NCBI GenBank assembly: GCA_002633005.1
Contig: NMRA01000361.1
Coordinates: forward strand, 126,001-159,216
Reading direction: 5' to 3'
From: Phoronis australis
Lineage: Eukaryota > Phoronida > Phoronidae
DNA: 33,216 nt
Part shown: positions 23,701 through 30,189 of the stretch, piece after piece
How the letters are laid out: each line of letters opens with the position of its first letter
Position numbering within the stretch: the first letter of the stretch is position 1
Made by a program: the position numbers and the translations under genes
Notes under the pieces: model-generated
What the model was told of the DNA's origin: nothing
Seen by the model: only the letters and a program-made list of their open reading frames with translations
Databases searched by the model: none

Positions 23701-24754
23701 AAATCCGCCACTGACAGGCACTCCACTCAATATTCTAGATATATCCAGTCGACACACGCACTCGTTTATTATCATAGTGCTGCGTCGAGTGTTGGCATTT
23801 GGTGCCTGAGTGAAATTAATGGTGAGAATCGTGGCCGATCACAGAATCTTCCGAGTCCGTGGCCTGAGGAATAATGAGGATGTACAACACTCTGTAGAGT
23901 GGCTGCCGTGTCCTCGCGCCTTGTTGTGACGAAATTTAAGACAATTAAATACATTCCAGCAACAATCAATCGGCTGAGCTCCCCTTAAAAGTTGACCCCA
24001 CAGCCTTGGTCACGTTTAGTGATTGAGTAACTTTGTTAAGCAGGTTTCAAATTTGCTCCAATGTTTTAATTGTGTTGAAGTAGGTTTTAGACCATTGTTC
24101 TGATTCAAAGTCGTACTTAAAATCGAATTCAATGAAAATGTATTAAACCCGAAATTTTTAATTAAACTGAAATAATATTTTATTAGACAGCTGTGTTACA
24201 TTCAACGCGATGTTTGCATCATACAAAGGTCTCTATGTTCTCATCAACGACTTTCCTAACGCCACTATTTTATTTTTCAACTGCAGCTTAACGTGTTGAT
24301 GACAGTCACAACCCTATGTTCGGTTGTCTTTCCTGTTGCGCTCTGTTGCTTTCGGCAAAAATGCCTCGCGTTTACGCCTGGAAACCTAATGTATACTGTG
24401 TTGGAGGCGGCGGCGATGGAAGCTGCCTTCGGCCGCCAAAAGCAAACAGAGTCTTTTTCAACACTGGAAGCTGCATCTGAAACGCACACGCCAAGTACGC
24501 CGCATGACCCGGATGAAATGGAGCCTGAACCAGAAGGGTCAAGTGAGCGTAGTTCGTGCGCATTATCGTCAAAAGATGGCGCTATAAAGAAACTCTTCGA
24601 AGAGGTGCAAATTTGTGAAACAAAGTTTCAAGGAAATTTGAGTGAAGAATCAAAGGATGGATGTTCAAGTTGTGAAATTTTGGTTGACTCGCAATTACCT
24701 CGAAATTGTGATCAATGGAGAAAGTCTGTGCAGTTTACACATCATTCGGTATAA
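11749..24754 (+). CDS. SLC43-family amino-acid transporter, 3' eight exons
   Basis: This is a twelve-helix major-facilitator protein related to vertebrate SLC43A1/A2/A3 (LAT3, LAT4, EEG1). SLC43A1 and A2 carry large neutral amino acids by facilitated diffusion; A3 is reported to carry purine bases. Exons are 11749-11795, 13185-13351, 14115-14310, 14922-15071, 21103-21207, 21446-21629, 22661-22784 and 24287-24754. Intron phases after each exon are 1, 0, 1, 1, 1, 2 and 0. All junctions are GT/AG, and the sum is one base plus 480 codons including the stop. Signatures are DLQMANFF after helix 4, ALTGISVSSLTELFPNEHFG (family: F-P-x-x-H-F-G-x-L), and a Ser-rich central loop. About 100 N-terminal residues (helices 1-2 and the first large loop) are missing from the window. 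The tail after helix 12 is long and acidic. The substrate cannot be deduced from this sequence. Confidence 0.9.
11796..13184 (+). other. Intron a-b of SLC43
   Basis: No coding sequence. Bases 12046-12085 hold two adjacent hairpins (GGGCTCG/CGAGCCC and GCCCACTT/AAGTGGGC), and AAAAAGGTCC occurs at both 12088 and 12209. This suggests a small decayed repeat insertion at about 11990-12290. Confidence 0.45.
13185..13351 (+). CDS. SLC43 exon b (helices 4-5)
   Basis: The exon begins after TTGTTGTAG and ends AAG before GTATTT. It encodes SWLLYPTTVMIGVSGMLIFM (helix 4), then DLQMANFFKKRATF and VTLFVGAYYSSTVVFFIMK (helix 5). Relatives have the same layout: a helix, then a T/D-LxxxNxF-type loop, R-x-T, and a G-AxxSS helix. 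This is the most family-diagnostic part of the N-terminal half. Confidence 0.9.
13352..14114 (+). other. Intron b-c of SLC43
   Basis: AT-rich, with a short (AT)n tract near 13549 and a CRE-type TGACGTCA near 13602. No gene or clear transposon. Confidence 0.45.
14115..14310 (+). CDS. SLC43 exon c (helix 6 and central loop)
   Basis: The acceptor is TTTCAACAG and the donor GTGCAT (weaker than consensus). It encodes YPFMFLTMGMVQYLISTMAF (helix 6), then LPKTRANWPLLPKNSPFG, which matches the LP-rich segment after helix 6 in SLC43 proteins. A Ser/Thr-rich stretch follows (RRSSSSSTQSTLSDKR). This cytoplasmic loop is a plausible phosphorylation region. Confidence 0.9.
14311..14921 (+). other. Intron c-d of SLC43
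   Basis: Nothing recognised apart from homopolymer-rich AT sequence. Minus-strand frames at 14659-14996 have no motif. Confidence 0.4.
14922..15071 (+). CDS. SLC43 exon d (helix 7)
   Basis: The acceptor is TTTTGAAG and the donor GTAGGT. It encodes TTPFCTVLLSCPFLSQVVWY (start of helix 7), followed by ATLDFRLAIYKVTESKRLYD. In relatives the first helix after the central loop has the same W/Y-x-x-x-LxxR-type ending. The exon ends in phase 1, matching the next exon across the 6-kb intron. Confidence 0.85.
15130..15548 (-). pseudogene. LINE reverse transcriptase fragment in SLC43 intron
   Basis: Minus-strand blocks, separated by one stop and frame change, read HSIGKIFARILNSRRYKWF (about 15340-15400), then LVLHAISEEGDRILYAFIDF and SKAFDRVQHRL (about 15170-15270). 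These are the finger-to-palm motifs of non-LTR reverse transcriptases; FIDFSKAFDRV carries the first catalytic Asp. The fragment is truncated on both sides, and its sequence differs from the copy at 2984-3963, so it is a separate family. It begins less than 100 bp from the exon d donor, antisense to the gene. Confidence 0.82.
15549..16962 (+). other. Intron sequence, no recognised element
   Basis: Part of the long SLC43 intron. Frames at 15632-15910 and 16444-16874 carry no motifs. The left end of the Kolobok-type element begins at 16967. Confidence 0.4.
17012..17031. repeat. Perfect 9-bp-arm palindrome ATCGAGTAG-TT-CTACTCGAT
   Basis: ATCGAGTAG and CTACTCGAT are perfectly complementary around TT. 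It lies about 45 bp inside the left end of the Kolobok-type element, where subterminal hairpins or transposase-binding repeats can occur. Confidence 0.6.
17091..17106. promoter_or_regulatory. Palindromic CRE-like site CCAATGACGTCATTGG
   Basis: A perfect 16-bp palindrome centres on TGACGTCA, the consensus CREB/ATF half-site dimer, flanked by CCAAT on each strand. It sits 125 bp inside the left end of the Kolobok-type element. Whether it is bound by any factor is unknown. Confidence 0.45.
17463..17557 (+). repeat. 39-bp GC-rich direct repeat, two copies
   Basis: Copies at 17463-17501 and 17519-17557 differ at one position (GGCTCGGAACCC versus GGCTTGGAACCC). Each contains GATCAGGCCCGTCGCGGCCG. 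Their GC content is far above the surrounding sequence, and they carry CpGs absent nearby, suggesting a captured or satellite-derived segment inside the transposon. Confidence 0.85.
17885..17990. repeat. Two adjacent hairpins inside the Kolobok-type element
   Basis: TTACCGGC and GCCGGTAA (near 17900-17925) form an 8-bp stem with a 7-base loop. CATTTGC and GCAAATG (near 17957-17975) form a 7-bp stem with loop ACTC. Both stems are exact. No RNA family is recognised. Confidence 0.5.
18290..18490 (-). pseudogene. Degenerate THAP zinc-finger domain (Kolobok transposase N-terminus)
   Basis: Minus-strand reading gives PACPKYEAAKKAGMSFFRLP, then REPEMLRKWLAVVKNERYAV. After a stop and a frameshift it continues RVCGRYFVDSDFSDKFRL. 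This is the THAP pattern C-x(2-4)-C ... SFFRLP-x-[DE]P ... W ... C-x-x-[HY]-F. Damage is visible: the position of the first Cys is a TGA stop (complement of 18481-18483), a stop follows NSKL, and the zinc-binding His is Tyr in VCGRYF. THAP domains bind DNA at transposon ends in P and Kolobok transposases. The direction and location just inside the right end fit a transposase start. Confidence 0.8.
18671..19340 (+). other. Intron sequence with C-rich tract
   Basis: Intronic, with no gene. A CT/C homopolymer tract lies at 19272-19300. TTTTAAAGGTGAAG near 18702 resembles a second TTAAAGG end immediately beyond the Kolobok-type element, but no partner was found. Confidence 0.4.
19340..19450 (-). 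pseudogene. Short LINE reverse transcriptase fragment
   Basis: The minus strand reads SEVVQNIEQFPRGRAAGTNG followed by FSFEVTK. This corresponds to the LINE motif EEV-x-x-AI-x-x-L-x-x-GKAAGPDG-x-x-x-E. It lies at the 5' end of a longer open frame whose remaining part has no RT motif. It is truncated on both sides and probably belongs to yet another retrotransposon insertion in the SLC43 intron. Confidence 0.6.
19451..20700 (+). other. Intron sequence, nothing recognised
   Basis: AT-rich intronic DNA of SLC43. No open frame with motifs, no clear repeat. Confidence 0.4.
20701..20777 (+). repeat. 11-bp minisatellite, seven units
   Basis: Seven consecutive degenerate units of 11 bases (consensus GCCAGGTCCTA) occupy 20701-20777: GCGAGTTCCTG, GCGAGGTCCTA, GCCATGTCCTA, ACCGGGTTCTA, GCCAGGTCCTA, GTTAGGTCTTA, GTCAGGACTTA. 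The period equals about one helical turn. Located 325 bp before exon e. Confidence 0.85.
21103..21207 (+). CDS. SLC43 exon e (helix 8)
   Basis: The acceptor is TTTCTTTAG and the donor GTAAAA. The exon is exactly 35 codons long, with both junctions in phase 1. It encodes GSPDDIIFYGEMGAIFIVPI and FGLLVDLKRSSSGHG. The G-x-x-x-D-x-x-R/K pattern after the helix is the MFS-type loop between helices 8 and 9. Confidence 0.88.
21446..21629 (+). CDS. SLC43 exon f (helices 9-10)
   Basis: The acceptor is AATTCACAG. The donor GTACGT after base 21629 was chosen over the GTAAAA four bases further on, because only the first keeps frame with exon g. It encodes LLPFMMGTSLMTFLGLVMAV (helix 9), a Trp-containing loop, and the start of helix 10 (IQAFMRPALTGISVSSLTEL). 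Confidence 0.9.
21630..22660 (+). other. Intron f-g of SLC43
   Basis: No coding sequence is supported. The 112-codon frame at 22059-22397 has no motif and does not fit the splice model. Confidence 0.45.
22661..22784 (+). CDS. SLC43 exon g (FPxxHFG motif, helix 11)
   Basis: The acceptor is TTTTGTAG and the donor GTAAGT. Its first base completes Leu from exon f. It encodes FPNEHFGKLFGVTMGVSGAV, then NFLKIPVSHLWW. FPxxHFGxLxG is the clearest signature of SLC43 proteins, lying between helices 10 and 11. An alternative, longer frame across this exon is a shadow frame and hits a stop. Confidence 0.92.
22927..23240. mobile_element. hAT-like miniature element (CAGTGGCGGATY ends)
   Basis: The right end reads CCTAGATCCGCCACTG, the reverse complement of CAGTGGCGGATCTAGG, a start typical of hAT-like non-autonomous elements. 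The left end at 22927 (CATACGCGGATTTAGAGG) is a mutated version of the same. The interior is G/C-homopolymer rich and non-coding. GGATCA lies directly outside both ends (22921-22926 and 23240-23245), possibly part of an 8-bp target duplication. Located in intron g-h of SLC43. Confidence 0.55.
23664..23713 (-). mobile_element. Second hAT-like terminus
   Basis: CCTCCTCTAAATCCGCCACTG, ending at 23713, is another CAGTGGCGGATTTAGAGG terminus in reverse orientation. It is closer in sequence to the left end at 22927 than to the end at 23240. It may be the true partner of the left end, with a nested insertion between, or a truncated independent copy. Confidence 0.5.
23714..24286 (+). other. Remaining intron g-h of SLC43
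   Basis: AT-rich with no recognised repeats; it leads to the acceptor CAACTGCAG before the last exon. Confidence 0.4.
24287..24754 (+). CDS. SLC43 last coding exon (helix 12 and tail)
   Basis: The acceptor is CAACTGCAG; the exon opens in phase 0 and ends TAA at 24752-24754. It encodes NVLMTVTTLCSVVFPVALCC (helix 12), a short basic link, and about 120 residues of hydrophilic tail with an acidic patch (DPDEMEPEPEGSSE) and several Cys. The final residues, VQFTHHSV, lie in the first unit of the minisatellite that fills the 3' UTR, so the natural end of this protein has probably shifted. Tail length exceeds that usual in vertebrate relatives. Confidence 0.9.
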   Translation, partial: LNVLMTVTTLCSVVFPVALCCFRQKCLAFTPGNLMYTVLEAAAMEAAFGRQKQTESFSTLEAASETHTPSTPHDPDEMEPEPEGSSERSSCALSSKDGAIKKLFEEVQICETKFQGNLSEESKDGCSSCEILVDSQLPRNCDQWRKSVQFTHHSV

Positions 24755-25062
24755 CTATCAGCGCGATCACGTGCAGTTTACACATCACTCTGTGTATTAA
24801 GTAACATCACATGCACTTCACCAACCACTTGGTATAGGTAACATCGCATGCAGTTTACTCATAACTCGTTGTAAGTACGACCACGTGCAGCTCATACATC
24901 ACTCAATGTAAGTAACATCGCATGCATTTTACACACCATTGGGTATAAGTAAGATCACGTGCGGTTTATACGATGTAAGTACAATCACGCGCAGTTTACA
25001 CACCACTCGGTATTAGTAGGATCAAGTGTAATTTACGGTAACATCAGTCGGAATAAGTACGT
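24728..25062 (+). repeat. 37-bp minisatellite spanning the SLC43 stop codon
   Basis: Units start at 24728, 24771, 24811, 24848, 24885, 24922, 24959, 24989 and 25026. Lengths are 43, 40, 37, 37, 37, 37, 30 and 37. The unit consensus is about GTGCAGTTTACACATCACTCGGTATAAGTAACATCAC. Unit junctions often create CACGTG or GCATGC palindromes. The first unit encodes the last eight residues and the stop of the SLC43 frame; the rest is in the 3' UTR. No unit reproduces an open frame, so the repeat probably expanded in the UTR. Confidence 0.9.
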
Positions 25063-25376
25063 TCACACAGCCGATTTTTTGACAATTTTTGTTTCACATT
25101 AGGATTTCGTTGTTTTTAACGTTTGGTAGCTTCATGTATCATAAATATTGCTTGTTTACTGTCCAGTTGTGATGACACTGTACAATTACATAATTCGGTA
25201 TGCACGACGGATTCAGGAGGATGAGAACGTGTAGTTCCTCCTGTTCTATGTCCGTCACTTTATTGCATCGCTAGGAATGTAAAGCTGCTACAGCGGCTCT
25301 GTCCTGTCATGCGTCTGGCTATACCCGCCTTGTAAAGCATAAAATTAACCATCTAGTGTGTTTCGACGAAAGTACA

Positions 25377-25382
25377 AATAAA
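25377..25382 (+). terminator. Candidate polyadenylation signal of SLC43
   Basis: AATAAA lies 620 bp after the stop codon, with TG-rich sequence downstream. It is the first canonical signal after the minisatellite. Transcript data would be needed to show use. Confidence 0.5.
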
Positions 25383-25399
25383 AGGCTTTGGTGAATTAT

Positions 25400-28300
25400 A
25401 GAATTATTTGCCATGACATTGTTATGAGACCTCGCGTTTTACTCAGAGGAGAGCCGTGTTCCCTTATGCATGCATGTGTCAAAAAGTTCACAACTCGACA
25501 AAAGGAGGGTGCAAGTAATAATCTTTCCATAGCCACAACAAACCACAAAACTCCGACCCGGCAGCAATTCAATTGTTTTCGCATGCAAGATGCCATTTCT
25601 TTCAAAAAAAAGTTGATGTAAGAACTATTAGATGCTTCTTACATTCTGCTCTTATCCACATTGCCTGTAAAGTTTTTAACTTTATACCAACCTGTCATTG
25701 ATTGGGTTGCGCGATCATGATATCTTTTCATTAAAATTTAGCGAAGAAGCACGGTACATTCTTAGCAAAACAACGGATTCAATAACATGACCAAATTTTG
25801 TTCGACAAAGAATGTTAAAAAATATTGTCGCAGCTTTTAAGCGATCATTTCGTTTTCGTTTGATGGAACTTGTCATTTTGTCATAACAATCATGATAGTC
25901 CCTCATGCATTAATGGAACATTTTGAGAACAATTCTTAATTGTTTTGGACAATAGGGCATAAAGGAATTTTAGTATGTGAAAGTTTCGAATTGACCAGAT
26001 ATTTCTGATGTTCCGAAGTTAACCAGATCTGGACATTTTTCTAGGATCCTGGCATATCCTTAAGGAATTCTCCTCTTCGTGTGGTAGCCGATTTCAAGTA
26101 TCAGATGCAGCTCACGGCCTTATATTTCAGTTGGTGGAGCGATCCCCGGTTTTCAGACATTTTCGTAACGTAGTAAATCACTTTGAGGTATACCTATATG
26201 TTCATTAAAATAACAAGATGTCCAAGACGTTACTTCTATGTTGAATTTTTGAAAGGGGACGACACAAAGTATCGGACGGCTCATAATAATCGAATATTAC
26301 GTTGCCTAGTAACACTTTGACAAGAACGTGGTGCATTCACTGAATTCCCGCACTCAAGCATTTCTTTCATTTTTAACGTTCATGTGGCATATAATATTTA
26401 TTTCCTTGTCGTCGTGGCTGCTTTCTGTTCCTAGGTAAGGTTTCAATTCATACAAATCATGGATCTAAGTGTGCAGTCTTGTTTACACGCAGAGTAAACA
26501 TTGTCAGAATCTATGAATGGCGACCACTCGCAAGATGGGACTACACGGTAGGATATGACGTAATATTATGTCATGCGCACTAGGAGAGCTCCTCTCACTT
26601 CCTCCAATATTTCTTTTACACAATGATTGGCGATCGTTATCGGTGACAGCTTTCACACAATGTTGAATTTTAACCTAGTTAATGGAAGACTGGTTCAGCG
26701 ATTGATATAAATAATCACGTAATTAATTAATAGGCCGTGGGCCGTAGGCTCTAGGCAACGGGAGGCTTATAAAACCACTTCTGTAATCATTTTGGAGGTC
26801 GGGCAATTTTGTTTTGATATTACAAACTTTTAAGTTTAAACTTGCATATTTCTATGAAGTTTGATGCATTCAATTTTGGCCTATTTGCAAACTGGACATA
26901 GAAGTTAACATATTCAAAAACAATAAAATCAGATGTCCACAAGGGGCCATAGTGCTAACAAAATTTCCAATGGGTGCATTATGTCATACAAATACTCGTT
27001 TTGTATGCTTTAGCATTAAAATTTAAGGAAAGTTTCAGAATTAATGAACGTCACCTGTTGGTGAAATGTGGATTTACCATTCCAAACTATGAAGCTGTGA
27101 AGAGAAATTTATTACCAAATTGACAATGTCGCCAGATAATTTGAGAACACATTTACAAATCCTTCATAGGTGTAATTGGGAAGCACCTGTTTTCCTAAAA
27201 AAATAATCAAACTTACATAAAATGGCTGCGCTACTATTAATAGTCACAAGTGAAAGACAGTTTCATCTTATTTCTACTTTTAGATTAGCAATGAATTCAT
27301 AACTTGTCTTCATGAGTCTGAGAAGTCCGTCACTGTGTCATTCTGGAATACTCCTCAAACATTCATTGCTTCTCAGGGATAGATGCTTTTATTTACGAAA
27401 CACGAGCAAAACATGCGGTCAGAATACACGGTGTTGGTGAACATAAACGTTTTGCTACGACTAACGAAGAAAAACTCTGACTCTCCAGCAGAAAGAAAAC
27501 TTGGAATACCAGCCAAATTATAACGGAACTAGTTACACCGAGCCGCTCAAGCATCGGTAAGGTAAACATCGAGGCCCAGGAATTTTGGGCCTGTGCAACG
27601 TCAGGATGGGAGAATATAATGGGAGGGAAACATTCTACATGGAAAACATCGGTGGCCTACCTGTGAACAATGGGACAGGGTACTCTAACTGGGGAAATGT
27701 GTGTGAGGAGAATAGAGGTACTGGCAAATACTCGAAAAAGGGGTTTATTCGGAAAATTATGCTAAAGAAACTCCCATGGGTGCGTTGTACTTATTAAATC
27801 GAGCTTAATTTTCATTTTGTCACTTTGGTCATCTAGCGAGACTCTTGATGTACGGTTTCAGACAACCAGGGTTTTCTCGGCAAAATTAGTCAACACACCC
27901 GACATTTACACTGGTCGTTGTTTATGCGCACCGACCAGTGGCCCTGACTCGATGTCCCCCTTTTTATCAGGAAATCCCGCTTTTCAATCCATGTGGACCT
28001 TTACATCTAAGCAACAGATGTTCAAAATGACATTGCCTCAGTGTTATGAATATTGTTATTTTTCAGAGTCCCCTTTCTTTAGTAACGTAACAGTCGTGTA
28101 AATATGTTCAAATGTCTCTTGTTTACGGTAACATCTACATTTATCATGATCAGTAAATTTTTTCTTTCTGAAGAAATGAGTTGATTACTATAGAAAGTCC
28201 TATACTGCAACCAATGTATAATGAGTTATCAAAGCTGCATAATAGATGCTTGCCCTTTTTATTCACCCAAGAACCTTTATCTGCAAATTTCGGAGAGGTA

Positions 28301-28480
28301 GTTGGAGCAATTAGTTTATCACAATTTTTGTAAATGTCACTGCATGCTGAATTTTATTGAAGAATGTAATTATATCAAACGGCACCAAAGGGCCAATTCA
28401 TTGCAAAATCTAAAGATGTATAATTTTGGTTGAATGTCTGACTAAATTCTCCTCACCAACTGTGAATGATTCATATTCTA
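25400..28480. other. Long intergenic stretch with no recognised feature
   Basis: About 3 kb of AT-rich sequence. Open frames (such as 25388-25621, 27585-27797 and 27817-28101) have no motifs, splice support or transposon signatures. Small inverted repeats occur, for example a 9-bp stem CACTGGTCG/CGACCAGTG at 27909-27940. Confidence 0.45.
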
Positions 28481-28486
28481 CATGAA

Positions 28487-28530
28487 TAATAGCGTTTTTA
28501 AACGCTATGAGTTTAATGGCTCATAGAACT
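28487..28530. repeat. Two short neighbouring hairpins
   Basis: ATAGCGTTTTTAAACGCTAT forms a 9-bp stem with a two-base loop. It is followed at once by ATGAG/CTCAT around 8 bases. Probably repeat-derived; no function inferred. Confidence 0.5.
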
Positions 28531-28945
28531 TGAGCATAATCACTCTCGTCTTTTCAAAGCGTAAAAATGTAATTAACTAACTGTATTTAACAATGTAACT
28601 GTTACACTTTAGCATCAGGCGAATGAAGATTATCAACGTTGTAAATCACCAAAACACATACGGTACGTACAACTTCCTGAGAACATGGAATGCATCGCAA
28701 ACAAGAAAAATGCACTTCGTCTTCAAAACACAGTTTCTGTTGTAGGAAAGGCATATTCTGTCATCATAATTTTTGTTTTCATAGAGTAGAAATCTTTTGA
28801 ATCATTGAAATTATTTCCGTAATGGTTCAACCAGTCATTTATAACATCTCTGATTCATTTCTTTTTCATGTTACTATTAAATATAGATTATTACATGGCG
28901 AAGTCGTTATCCCCCGTTATCTAGAGCCCGAGTGGATTTTGGAGA

Positions 28946-28983
28946 ATTATCGCCCGAGGGGCGTAAGCCCCGAGGGTGATAAT
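28946..28983. repeat. 17-bp-arm GC-rich hairpin
   Basis: ATTATCGCCCGAGGGGC pairs with GCCCCGAGGGTGATAAT around GTAA with three mismatches. GC-rich stems bounded by ATTATC/GATAAT are typical of miniature transposons. Confidence 0.7.
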
Positions 28984-29142
28984 GAGAGAAAAATTTCACC
29001 GAATGAAGATATCATTTTTATGGAAATTATGTGTCTTGGTTTTCGTAGCGTATAAGTACAGTACAATGCGGTTTGTTGAACGTGCGATTATTGCGCGTGC
29101 TCATTTAAGTATTCTATTTTCACTCTTGATGACGTCAGTCGC

Positions 29143-29212
29143 TTCGTGGTGTAGTGGTAAAGTCGGCGACCAGCAATATTAGGGTCCCGGGTTCGACCCC
29201 GTTCTCGGTTTT
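29143..29212 (+). repeat. tRNA-derived SINE head or tRNA pseudogene
   Basis: TGGTGTAGTGG matches the A box (TRGYNNANNNG), and GGTTCGACCCC, about 35 bases later, matches the B box. These are the internal RNA polymerase III promoter parts. The acceptor and T stems do not pair well (only the innermost two T-stem pairs form), so this is not a functional tRNA. It resembles the head of a tRNA-derived SINE. Confidence 0.65.
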
Positions 29213-29222
29213 CCGCCAAATC

Positions 29223-29244
29223 GTTATCTCACTAGTGAGATAAC
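29223..29244. repeat. Perfect 22-bp palindrome
   Basis: The arms GTTATCTCACT and AGTGAGATAAC are exactly complementary with no spacer, centred on ACTAGT. It lies 11 bases after the tRNA-like head. It could be a protein-binding dyad or the junction of two inverted element ends. Confidence 0.8.
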
Positions 29245-29260
29245 TTTATGGGTTATTACA

Positions 29261-30189
29261 CGGTTGTATCTGCCATTTGACGCTAATATTGTTACTATTA
29301 AAACCTGTTATTTTACGCATCTTGGTAACACTCTCGTTTTTTAGAATAATTTGGCGTAATGTTCACCCATTTGGCCAACGATACATTCCAGGGTTAGAGT
29401 TCTATGGTAAGTAAGTGAGTAAGTTAGTAATTTTTTATTAAAGTGACATGTGTTCAAATGAATTTAAACAATGAATACGTTACAAAGACTAGGAACACCC
29501 AGCTCTCCACAGGGCTTATACATGTAAGTCACTTTAGATACATGATACAAATAAGAAAAGACAAGTGTACGCGCATTGCAAGACGACCAGAAAGAGAAGG
29601 CCGAGATAAAAGTGATCATAAATAAATATAATTTTTCTATTGTATGTATCATGAAGTCAATTTAGTAACGACCAATGATTTTCCAGCACAACGTTTGACC
29701 AAAATTAAGACACAGTGTCGCTTTTATGAAAACAACAGCAAGTTACACATTAAACCCTCTTTCGGCAATTTCAACCACTCGTCATTCTGTTTGCTAATGC
29801 ATCGTTGGTGTCTCACTTGGGTTGCAAAACCGCCCTTCAACAAGAAACATATTCTCACCGTGTCACAATATGGATACCGTGATTCTTGATAACTGGGTGA
29901 GCTTTCCTGCAGTTGCCGTGTAACTCTCCTGAAGCGGAGGTCACGCTTGCTCGTTTAGCATACTTTGCATGCAGTTTCCAAAATTTGCTCCAAACTTTTG
30001 AGATGCATTATTTTGTTCTGGAGAGATGAATGAGAAAGTATTTGTTCATATCCGTAGATAGATCCAAATCGAGTTCAGTATCCTTTTAAGATTTTATCAA
30101 AAAAAATCTCAGATGTTGCAATGTTTCAGATGTCAAAACAACTGAACAAAATCAACGAGGGGCTTAAAAATACGCCCACGAACTTGCAC
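29261..30189. other. Gene-free stretch before the tandem array
   Basis: Short frames at 29443-29889 have no motif. No repeat with clear boundaries was found. Confidence 0.4.

Larger units (their letters stand above)
28894..29260 (+). repeat. Palindrome-rich element with a tRNA-like (SINE) head
   Basis: Components in order are CGTTATCCCCCGTTATCTAG, the imperfect 17-bp-arm hairpin at 28946-28983 (loop GTAA), a CRE-type TGACGTCA at 29130-29137, a tRNA-like Pol III promoter region (about 29143-29212), and a perfect 22-bp palindrome at 29223-29244. The shared GTTATC/GATAAC words suggest one composite mobile element, or a SINE inserted into a miniature DNA transposon. No target duplication was identified. 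Confidence 0.5.

Noticed and set aside
29143-29212. Functional tRNA gene
   Set aside because: Promoter boxes are intact, but acceptor and T stems do not pair.
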